40,301 bases of DNA from Gemmatimonadaceae bacterium. Lineage in GTDB: Bacteria; Gemmatimonadota; Gemmatimonadetes; Gemmatimonadales; Gemmatimonadaceae. Of the stretch, positions 34,256 through 40,301 are shown piece after piece. The stretch is from contig JACCWE010000153.1 of NCBI GenBank assembly GCA_013697785.1, forward strand, positions 1-40,301, read 5' to 3'. The position numbers and the translations under genes are program-made. The notes below the pieces were generated by a model. That model saw only the letters and a list, made by a program, of their open reading frames with translations, had not been told where the DNA came from and did not search any database. Within the stretch, counting starts at the first letter, position 1, and the number at the start of each line of letters is the position of its first letter.

Positions 34256-35032
34256 ATGCGCTACATCGACAGTCATTCGCATCTCGCAGACGCGGTGTTC
34301 GACGAAGATCGTGGCGCAGTGATCGAACGGGCGGCGGCTGCGGGTGCGGCCGCCGTCGTCTGCATCGGCGCGTCGCTCGCGGACGCCGCGCGCGCCCGCG
34401 ACCTCGCCTCCGCGTACCCGCTCCTTCGCTGGACGGCGGGGATCCACCCCCAGGAAGCCGGCAGCTTCGACGCGGATTCCGACATCGCCGCGCTCGGAGC
34501 GTTGCTCGATGCCGGCGCGGTCGGGATCGGTGAGTGCGGGCTGGACTTCCACTACGACAACGCGCCGCGCTTGCGCCAGCACGAGGCCTTCGAGGCGCAG
34601 CTCATCCTCGCCGCCGAACGCGACCTGCCGGTCATCGTCCACACGCGCGAAGCGGAGTCCGACACCGCGATCATGATCGACCGCGCGGCGCGCGACGGTG
34701 TGGTCGGTGTCCTTCACTGCTACACGGGATCGCTTGCCCTCGCCGAGCGCGCGATCGGCTACGGCTGGTACGTCTCGTTCAGCGGGATCATCACCTTCAA
34801 GAGCTGGACGGATCTTGCACTGCTCCGGGCGATCCCCGACGACCGCGTGCTCGTCGAGAGCGACGCACCGTATCTCGCGCCCGTGCCGTGGCGCGGTAAG
34901 CGCAACGAGCCCGCGCTCGTGGTCCACACCATTGAGCGCCTGGCCGAGGTGCGCGATGTCGCGCCCGAGCTCCTCGCGGAGCGCTGCCTCGAGAATACCG
35001 AGCGTCTCTTCGGCTTCACAACGCGCCCGTAG
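34256..35032 (+). CDS. TatD-family metal-dependent hydrolase
   Basis: 258 residues, the normal size. The metal ligands are all in place: His7/His9 (DSHSHL), Glu93 (GECGLD), His129 (VIVHTR), His154 (LHCYTG) and Asp203 (ESDAPYLAP). TatD proteins are magnesium-dependent nucleases or D-aminoacyl-tRNA deacylases; which activity applies here cannot be said. It starts 28 bases after secF and ends 60 bases before fhs; the gap to fhs holds nothing recognisable. Confidence 0.92.
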   Translation: MRYIDSHSHLADAVFDEDRGAVIERAAAAGAAAVVCIGASLADAARARDLASAYPLLRWTAGIHPQEAGSFDADSDIAALGALLDAGAVGIGECGLDFHYDNAPRLRQHEAFEAQLILAAERDLPVIVHTREAESDTAIMIDRAARDGVVGVLHCYTGSLALAERAIGYGWYVSFSGIITFKSWTDLALLRAIPDDRVLVESDAPYLAPVPWRGKRNEPALVVHTIERLAEVRDVAPELLAERCLENTERLFGFTTRP

Positions 35033-35092
35033 CCCGCCTGGCTCCGTTACCTTGCGGGAGCTATCATCAGCGCTGAAATCTCCCGTCCCGCC

Positions 35093-36781
35093 ATGGAGGC
35101 GACTGTGGCCACTGTCCCGTCAGATATCGAGATCGCACAGCACGCGAAGCTTCGCCCGATCGTGGACGTAGCTGCGGATCTCGGATTGAAGGCGGACGAG
35201 CTCGATCTCTACGGCAAGTACAAGGCGAAGATCGATCTCGACGTGTCGCAACGTCCCGCTAGGGGGCGGCTCGTGCTCGTCACCGGCGTGAATCCGACCG
35301 CCGCCGGCGAGGGAAAGAGCACCACACTCGTCGGCCTCACGCAGGCGATGCGCCGACTCGGCAAAAATGCCGTGCTCTGCATGCGCGAGCCGAGCATGGG
35401 ACCGGTGTTTGGTGTGAAGGGCGGCGCGGCCGGCGGCGGATACGCGCAGGTCGTGCCGATGGAGGACATCAATCTCCACTTCACCGGCGACTTCCACGCG
35501 ATCGCCTCCGCCCACAATCTGCTTTCGGCGATGTTCGACAATCATCTGACGCAAGGCAACGCGCTCAATGCCGATCCGCGCCGTATCACGTGGCCGCGCA
35601 CGATCGACATGAACGATCGCGCGCTCCGCGACGCAGTGATCGGTCTCGGTGGCGTCGCGAACGGCGTCGTACGCGAGGAGAAGTGGGTGATCATCCCCGC
35701 GAGCGAGGTGATGGCGATCCTCGCGCTCGCGTCGAGCCGCGAAGATCTCGAGGCGCGTCTCGCGAACATCGTCGTCGGGTCGACGGCGGGCGCCAAGCGC
35801 GTGCCGATTCGGGCGAGCGATCTCAAGGCCGTCGGCGCGATGAGCCTCCTGCTCAAGGATGCGATTCGTCCGAACCTCGTGCAGACGCTGGAAGGCGGCC
35901 CCGCGATCGTGCATGCGGGCCCGTTCGGCAACATCGCGCACGGCTGCAACTCCGTCATCGCAACGAAGACCGGTCTCGCCCTCGCCGATATCGTGCTCAC
36001 CGAAGCCGGCTTCGGCTCTGATCTCGGCGCCGAGAAGTTTTTCGACATCAAGTGCCGCTCCGCGGGGCTCAATCCGGAAGTCGCGGTGCTCGTCGCGACG
36101 GTGCGCGCGCTCAAGCTCAATGGCGGCGCGAACAAGAAGAACCTTGCGGCCGAGGATCTCGGCGCGCTCGAGAAGGGGCTTCCGAATCTCGCACTGCACA
36201 TCGAGAACGTCGCGCAGTTCGGCGTGCCGGTGATCGTCGCGATCAACCGCTTCATCACCGACAGCGACGCCGAGCTCGCCATGGTCGCGGACTTCGCGCG
36301 TAAGCACAAGGTGCGTGTGGCGCTCAACGAGGTGTGGGAGAAGGGCGGTGAGGGCGGTGAGGAGCTCGCGCGCGCCGTGCTCGACGCGCTCGACAACGAC
36401 ACGTCTGCGTTCAAGCCGCTGTACGATGTGAAGCAGCCGATCAAGGCGAAGATCGATACGATCGTTCGCAAGGTATACGGCGGCGATGGCGCCGATTACA
36501 CTCCAAAGGCCGACCGCGCGATCGAGTATCTCGAGTCGATCGGGCTTGGCGAGACTCCGGTGTGCATGGCGAAGACGCAATACTCCGTCACCGACGATGC
36601 GACGAAGATGGGGCGGCCGACCGGCTTTCGCATCAACGTCAACGAGGTCTATCCGCTCGCGGGCGCCGGCTTCGTCGTGGCCCAGGCGGGCGACATCATG
36701 ACGATGCCGGGACTGCCGAAGGAGCCGTCCGCCGAGAAGATGAGTATCAGCAAGGACGGCACGATCCTGGGACTCTTTTAG
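35093..36781 (+). CDS. fhs: Formate--tetrahydrofolate ligase
   Basis: 562 residues, normal length. It makes 10-formyl-THF from formate, THF and ATP for one-carbon metabolism. The ATP-binding loop is AGEGKSTT at 71-78, and EPSMGPVFGVKGGAAGGG and the ending GLPKEPSAEKMSI are family hallmarks. ATG 35093 is used; GTG 35105 is also possible. I saw no THF riboswitch in the short upstream gap. Confidence 0.97.
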   Translation: MEATVATVPSDIEIAQHAKLRPIVDVAADLGLKADELDLYGKYKAKIDLDVSQRPARGRLVLVTGVNPTAAGEGKSTTLVGLTQAMRRLGKNAVLCMREPSMGPVFGVKGGAAGGGYAQVVPMEDINLHFTGDFHAIASAHNLLSAMFDNHLTQGNALNADPRRITWPRTIDMNDRALRDAVIGLGGVANGVVREEKWVIIPASEVMAILALASSREDLEARLANIVVGSTAGAKRVPIRASDLKAVGAMSLLLKDAIRPNLVQTLEGGPAIVHAGPFGNIAHGCNSVIATKTGLALADIVLTEAGFGSDLGAEKFFDIKCRSAGLNPEVAVLVATVRALKLNGGANKKNLAAEDLGALEKGLPNLALHIENVAQFGVPVIVAINRFITDSDAELAMVADFARKHKVRVALNEVWEKGGEGGEELARAVLDALDNDTSAFKPLYDVKQPIKAKIDTIVRKVYGGDGADYTPKADRAIEYLESIGLGETPVCMAKTQYSVTDDATKMGRPTGFRINVNEVYPLAGAGFVVAQAGDIMTMPGLPKEPSAEKMSISKDGTILGLF

Positions 36782-36826
36782 CCCGTCGGGCCGGCACCGG
36801 GTTCTCTACTACAGAAAGGGGGACGT

Positions 36827-37213
36827 GTGGCGCACTACCGCATCGAGACCGAGACCGCTCCTGCCGCGATAGGTCCCTACTCCCAGGGAATCGTCGCAGG
36901 TGGCTTTCTCTTCACCGCAGGACAGATCGCGCTCGACCCAAAGAATGGCAAGATCGTCGACGGCGGTATCGTCGAGCAGACCACGCGCGTGCTCGAGAAC
37001 CTCCGCGAAGTGCTCGCGAAGGCGGGCGCGACATGGAGCGATGTCGTGCGCAGTACCGTCTACCTCGTCGACCTCTCCGAGTTTCCGACGGTGAACGAGA
37101 TCTACGGCAAGCATCTCGGCAGCGCGCGTCCGGCCCGTTCGACGGTGCAGGTCGCGGCGCTCCCGCGCGGCGGCCTGATCGAGATCGATCTCATCGCTCA
37201 GCTCCCCGCGTGA
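36827..37213 (+). CDS. ridA: RidA-family enamine/imine deaminase
   Basis: 128 residues. RidA hydrolyses reactive enamines, mainly 2-aminoacrylate from PLP enzymes. IGPYSQGIVAGGFLFTAGQIALDP, the Arg in ARSTVQVAALP, and the C-terminal GLIEIDLIAQL are the standard active-site pieces. The GTG start at 36827 has AAAGGGGG (36816-36822) just upstream, and the next gene starts in a GTGA overlap. Confidence 0.95.
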   Translation: MAHYRIETETAPAAIGPYSQGIVAGGFLFTAGQIALDPKNGKIVDGGIVEQTTRVLENLREVLAKAGATWSDVVRSTVYLVDLSEFPTVNEIYGKHLGSARPARSTVQVAALPRGGLIEIDLIAQLPA

Positions 37214-37821
37214 TCCTGGCGGTGCGCTTTCGTGCGCGCGTGACGACGATCGCGTGCGCGCTTCTGGTCGGAGCTGCGGCGCGCGCCCAGGTCGCCGATA
37301 GTGCGCGCGTCGGCATCTCGCAGCCCACCGACAGCACCCGACAGATCGTCGCGCCCGCGCGCATCCGCTCCGCCGCCGACTCGCTCAGCGACCGCCGCGA
37401 CTCGGTTTTACTCGCGGGACCGCCGATCCGCCCGAAGACGGCGCTCCTTCGCTCGCTGCTCATTCCAGGATGGGGGCAGGCGTCGCTCGATCGCGGCACC
37501 GCAGGCGCGACGTACTTCGCGCTCGAGGCGGGATCGATCGCGATGCTGATTTTCGCGAAGCACGAGCTCGCGACGGCGCGACGCGCCGCGCGCGACAGCA
37601 CCTTCGTCGACGACTCGACGTTCAGCGCGCCGCCGGAGCTCGCCGGCCGCGTGCGCGTGCGCAAGCTGCAGGTCGAGGATTGGGCTGCGCTGATCTTCTT
37701 CACCCACCTCTTCTCAGCGGCCGACGCGTTCGTCTCGGCGCATTTGTGGGACGTGCGCGTGCAGGTGCACGGCGGGCAGGAGGAGCACTCGGCGATGGTC
37801 ACCGCGACGATTCCGTTTTGA
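37210..37821 (+). CDS. DUF5683-like exported/membrane protein
   Basis: 203 residues. A signal peptide (RVTTIACALLVGAAARAQ) is followed by a disordered Ser/Asp/Arg-rich stretch, then LLRSLLIPGWGQASLDRGTAGATYF, the P-G-x-G-Q signature of DUF5683, and a likely second hydrophobic segment (AALIFFTHLFSAADAFVSAHLW). The function is unknown. The GTG at 37210 overlaps the ridA stop and it is followed by murI in a TTGA overlap, so it is in the middle of an operon. Confidence 0.75.
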   Translation: MILAVRFRARVTTIACALLVGAAARAQVADSARVGISQPTDSTRQIVAPARIRSAADSLSDRRDSVLLAGPPIRPKTALLRSLLIPGWGQASLDRGTAGATYFALEAGSIAMLIFAKHELATARRAARDSTFVDDSTFSAPPELAGRVRVRKLQVEDWAALIFFTHLFSAADAFVSAHLWDVRVQVHGGQEEHSAMVTATIPF

Positions 37822-38627
37822 GCGGGAAGAGCGCGCCCGTCGGCGTCTTCGATTCGGGAATCGGCGGCCTCACCGTCGTGCGCGAGATCGAGCGGCAGCT
37901 TCCGCACGAGCGCATCATCTATTTCGGCGACACGGCTCGCGTTCCGTACGGCCCGAAGAGTCCGGAGACCGTTCAGCGCTACAGCCGCGAGATTTCGGAC
38001 TGGCTCGTCGGCGAGGGAGTGAAGGCGATCGTCGTCGCGTGCAACACCGCCACGGCACACGCGCTTCCGATGCTGCGCGAGTACGTGACGGTGCCGGTCA
38101 TCGGCGTCGTCGAGCCGGGCGCGCGCGCCGCGATGCGCGTGACGCGATCGAAGGTGGTGGGCGTGATTGGCACCGCGGGCACCATCGCCTCGGGTGCGTA
38201 CGAGCGCGCGATCCACGCGATCGAGCCACATGCGCGTGTGATCGCACGCGCCTGTCCGCTCTTCGTGCCGCTGGTCGAGGAAGGTTGGACAGATCGCGAG
38301 GCGGCGCGACTCATCGCTCGCGAATATCTGGCGCCGCTGGCCGAGGCGGAGGTGGACACGATCGTGCTCGGATGCACGCACTATCCGCTGCTCGTGCCGA
38401 TGCTCTCCGAGCTCGCGATGCCGGGTGTGCGGCTCATCGACAGCGCTGCCGAGACGGCCGCGGAGACGCGACGCACGCTCATCGATCGTGATCTCGTGGC
38501 GCCGAGCGGAGGCGCGTCGCCCGCACACCGCTTCGTCGCCTCCGACGATCCCGACCACTTCCTACGCGTCGGCCAGCGCTTCCTCGGCTCGGCGATCGAT
38601 CGCGTCGAGAAGGTCACCCTCGGATGA
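37818..38627 (+). CDS. murI: Glutamate racemase
   Basis: 269 residues. It supplies D-glutamate for peptidoglycan. The two catalytic cysteines are Cys75 (ACNTATA) and Cys186 (LGCTHYPLL); PVGVFDSGIGGLTV and YFGDTARVPYG are the family N-terminus. The TTG start at 37818 overlaps the DUF5683 stop. The last 66 bases overlap lpxH antisense (38562-38627), so the two convergent genes cannot be separated by a terminator. Confidence 0.96.
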   Translation: MSGKSAPVGVFDSGIGGLTVVREIERQLPHERIIYFGDTARVPYGPKSPETVQRYSREISDWLVGEGVKAIVVACNTATAHALPMLREYVTVPVIGVVEPGARAAMRVTRSKVVGVIGTAGTIASGAYERAIHAIEPHARVIARACPLFVPLVEEGWTDREAARLIAREYLAPLAEAEVDTIVLGCTHYPLLVPMLSELAMPGVRLIDSAAETAAETRRTLIDRDLVAPSGGASPAHRFVASDDPDHFLRVGQRFLGSAIDRVEKVTLG

Positions 38628-39347
38628 TCCGGTCCACGCGCGGAGCTCGATGCGTTCGGGACGCATGACGAGATACGCGGGCCGATTCACCCACGCGCCG
38701 GGGTTCGCATACACTCCGCCGGTGGGCGAGCGCTCGAGTGTCGCGGCATGCGAGTGACCGAAGACCACGAGCTCTACCGCGCGATGCGCGCCGAGATATT
38801 CGTGCGCCACTGTCCGGAGCCCGCTCCCGCCATCCGTCGCGCCGTGCGAGCGGCTCTTGTTCGACGTCCCGCTCGCTATCCACGTGGCCAAATCGGGGTG
38901 GAGCGAGCCGAAGGTGCGGATTGCGAGCGGGTGTCGCATCACTCGCTTGAACGCGCGGTAGCTTCGGTCGGCTCGTGCACGCAGCCCATCGCCATGCGCG
39001 ATGTGCGCGCGCCATCCGCCGAGGCTACCGTCCCACTCGCCGGCCACGAGCTGCGCGCCGATTTCGCGCGTGAGCACGTCGCCGCCCCACGCGTCGTGAT
39101 TGCCGGCGATCATCACCACCGGCACCCCGGCATCTGCGAGCGCGGCCAGCGCCCCGAGCACGCGCACGTGGCCGCGCGGAATGACGGTGCGCCACTCGAA
39201 CCAGAAGTCGAAGAGATCGCCGTTGATGACGACGGATCCCGCTGCGTCTTGCGCGTAACGGAGAAAGGCGACGAGCTCCCGCTCACGTTCGGTGCGCGCA
39301 GCACCGAGATGCGCATCGGACATCAGCAGAGCTGGCGCTGGAAGCAT
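38562..39347 (-). CDS. lpxH: UDP-2,3-diacylglucosamine diphosphatase LpxH-like
   Basis: 261 residues from the ATG at 39347 (263 from GTG 39353). LpxH removes UMP from UDP-diacylglucosamine to give lipid X in lipid A synthesis. The metallophosphatase residues are present: Asp11/His13 (SDAHLG), Asp44 (GDLFDFW), Asn83-His84 (GNHD), His118 (HGDG) and His198/His200 (GHSH). The LpxH assignment rests on the D-F-W following the GDLFD motif; a related calcineurin-type phosphatase cannot be excluded. A promoter with its -10 box at -12 to -7 from the ATG suggests a leaderless mRNA. Its tail overlaps murI. Confidence 0.85.
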   Translation of the reverse strand: MLPAPALLMSDAHLGAARTERERELVAFLRYAQDAAGSVVINGDLFDFWFEWRTVIPRGHVRVLGALAALADAGVPVVMIAGNHDAWGGDVLTREIGAQLVAGEWDGSLGGWRAHIAHGDGLRARADRSYRAFKRVMRHPLAIRTFGSLHPDLATWIASGTSNKSRSHGATDGGSGLRTVAHEYLGAHRAVELVVFGHSHAATLERSPTGGVYANPGAWVNRPAYLVMRPERIELRAWTGSSEGDLLDAIDRRAEEALADA

Positions 39348-39353
39348 GCGCAC

Positions 39354-39382
39354 ATTCTAGCCACCCGTGGCACGCATTACAA
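39354..39382 (-). promoter_or_regulatory. Predicted leaderless-type promoter of lpxH
   Basis: On the - strand, TTGTAA (complement of 39377-39382), a 17-base spacer, TAGAAT (complement of 39354-39359). The -10 is a 5/6 match to TATAAT and ends seven bases before the ATG at 39347, so transcription would begin at or within a base of the start codon. Confidence 0.65.
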
Positions 39383-39400
39383 ATCGTCGTCGCGCTGCAC

Positions 39401-39832
39401 GTGACGACGCAAATTCCGGAGTCGGTCACCGAAGTTCGCGTGCGCTACGCGGAAACCGACCAGATGGGCGTCGTTTATCACGCCAACTATCTCATCTGGT
39501 GCGAGATCGCGCGCACCGATCTCATTCGCACCTTCGGCGCCAGCTATCGCGAGCTCGAGGAGCGGGGCATTCGGCTCGCGGTCTCCGAGGCGTCCGTGCG
39601 GTACATTGCAGCGGCTCGCTACGACGACCGCATCCGCGTCGAGACACGCCTCACCCGCGTCACCTCGCGCACCCTGATCTTCGACTACACAATCATGAAT
39701 GCCGACAGCATGCAGCGACTCGCGACCGCCAGCACGACGCTCATCTCGCTCGACGCGAACAATCGTGTCGCCGTGCTGCCGGCCGATGTCCGGCGCACGC
39801 TCTCCGGCGCCGGGAAGTCCGATGCGTCGTAG
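39401..39832 (+). CDS. YbgC/4HBT-family acyl-CoA thioesterase
   Basis: 143 residues. Hot-dog fold. VRYAETDQMGVVYHANYLIWCEIAR holds the catalytic Asp20 and the D-x-x-G-V-V-Y-H-x-N-Y signature of 4HBT/YbgC thioesterases, which hydrolyse acyl-CoAs; several YbgC proteins act with Tol-Pal, but no tol gene is in view. The start is GTG 39401. The neighbouring lipoprotein gene overlaps its end by 11 bases. Confidence 0.93.
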   Translation: MTTQIPESVTEVRVRYAETDQMGVVYHANYLIWCEIARTDLIRTFGASYRELEERGIRLAVSEASVRYIAAARYDDRIRVETRLTRVTSRTLIFDYTIMNADSMQRLATASTTLISLDANNRVAVLPADVRRTLSGAGKSDAS

Positions 39833-40301
39833 CGTTCCGCTCGCGCTCGTCGCGATTATCTCGATGCTCGCGGCGTGCGCGAGCGGCGGTGCAGGGGCCG
39901 GAGGAGGGAGCTCGTCGCACCTGAGCTCCGCGCCGGTGAACGTCGAGCGCTACGCCCGCCTTCTCGCGATGTCCGATGAGCGCCGCATCGACACCGCGCT
40001 CATACAGGGAATACTTCGTTCGGGCTCGAGTGCCGAGCGTCGCGCCGCGGCTCTGGCGATCGGTCAGGTGCATGCCTCCGTGCTTGCCCCGACACTCCGC
40101 GCGCTGCTCGCCGACGGCGACACCACGGTTGCGGGCAATGCCGCCTACTCGCTCGGCCAGCTCGCCGATGCCGGAAGCATCGCCGCGCTCTCCCACGCGC
40201 TTGACGCTCCGCCGTCGGTCGCGGGCAACGCCGCGTGGGCGCTGGGCCAGATCGGCGAGCCTGCGCGCGCAGCGATCGTTGCCGGGCTCGCGCCCGCGAG
40301 C
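39822..40301 (+). CDS. Putative lipoprotein with HEAT-like repeats, 3' end cut off
   Basis: 160 codons are visible and the frame is open to the window edge. The N-terminus MRRSVPLALVAIISMLAAC is a lipoprotein signal with lipobox LAAC, followed by a Gly/Ser/Ala linker. From about residue 55 there are short helical repeats of the HEAT/PBS type, for example AGNAAYSLGQLADAGSIAAL and AGNAAWALGQIGEPARAAI, with spacing of about 31 residues. Probably an outer-membrane-anchored scaffold. It overlaps the thioesterase gene by 11 bases. No function can be named. Confidence 0.8.
   Translation, partial: MRRSVPLALVAIISMLAACASGGAGAGGGSSSHLSSAPVNVERYARLLAMSDERRIDTALIQGILRSGSSAERRAAALAIGQVHASVLAPTLRALLADGDTTVAGNAAYSLGQLADAGSIAALSHALDAPPSVAGNAAWALGQIGEPARAAIVAGLAPAS

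Noticed and set aside
35033-35092. A THF riboswitch or terminator before fhs.
   Set aside because: Only 60 bases with no stable stem or known riboswitch sequence; a 5-bp CCCGC/GCGGG pairing with a 16-base loop is too weak.
39369-39384. TGGCAC at 39369-39374 as a sigma-54 promoter.
   Set aside because: The -12 element with the conserved G-C is not at the required spacing; the sequence after five bases is ACAAA.

Overview
The window is a dense, GC-rich (by eye roughly 65 percent or more) bacterial chromosome segment made almost entirely of core housekeeping genes. I place it in a Gram-negative bacterium, probably Gemmatimonadota. This is inference from gene content: LpxH-type lipid A synthesis, a Bacteroidetes-style alternative GlmU, a roadblock/response-regulator pair, a DUF5683 protein, GatCAB, and very frequent GTG/TTG starts in GTGA/TTGA stop-start overlaps. 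No rRNA, tRNA, phage, IS or CRISPR was seen, and no gene-free stretch exceeds about 255 bases.

Layout, left to right. (1) 1-3983, + strand: a UbiA-family prenyltransferase (5' end cut off), uppP, birA, coaX and a second UbiA-family prenyltransferase, tightly packed. (2) 4110-6317: groES-groEL behind a predicted promoter and an almost perfect CIRCE operator (HrcA control), closed by a 12-bp terminator. (3) 6375-7232: a secreted SLT-like protein. (4) 7233-7475: a convergent gap with a long inverted repeat. (5) 7476-11307, - strand operon: roadblock protein, CheY-like regulator, mannose-1-phosphate guanylyltransferase, alternative GlmU-like protein and an MBL-fold hydrolase. (6) 11375-19869, + strand: a putative lipoprotein, serS, a histidine kinase, a UvrD/PcrA helicase and gatC-gatA-gatB. 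(7) 19833-21952, - strand: a DUF948-like membrane protein, a small membrane protein and an exported phospholipase C-like protein. (8) 22133-24252: murA, in which the fosfomycin-target cysteine is Asp, and pgeF. (9) 24239-31563: the rimP-nusA-L7Ae-infB-rbfA-truB-ribF translation cluster, with one terminator in its leader and another between infB and rbfA. (10) 31525-38627: secD-secF-tatD-fhs-ridA-DUF5683-murI. (11) lpxH on the - strand, overlapping murI tail to tail, then on the + strand a YbgC-type thioesterase and a lipoprotein with HEAT-like repeats that runs off the end.

The themes are cell-envelope building (uppP, murA, murI, pgeF, GlmU-like, lpxH, secDF), translation (serS, gatCAB, nusA to truB), cofactors (birA, coaX, ribF, fhs) and folding (groESL). 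No classic accessory or defence island was found. The most interesting signals are regulatory: a promoter-hairpin-terminator arrangement directly before rimP-nusA, a second terminator just before rbfA, a hairpin RNA candidate at 7311-7420, a leaderless-type promoter for lpxH and a probable ATT start for truB.
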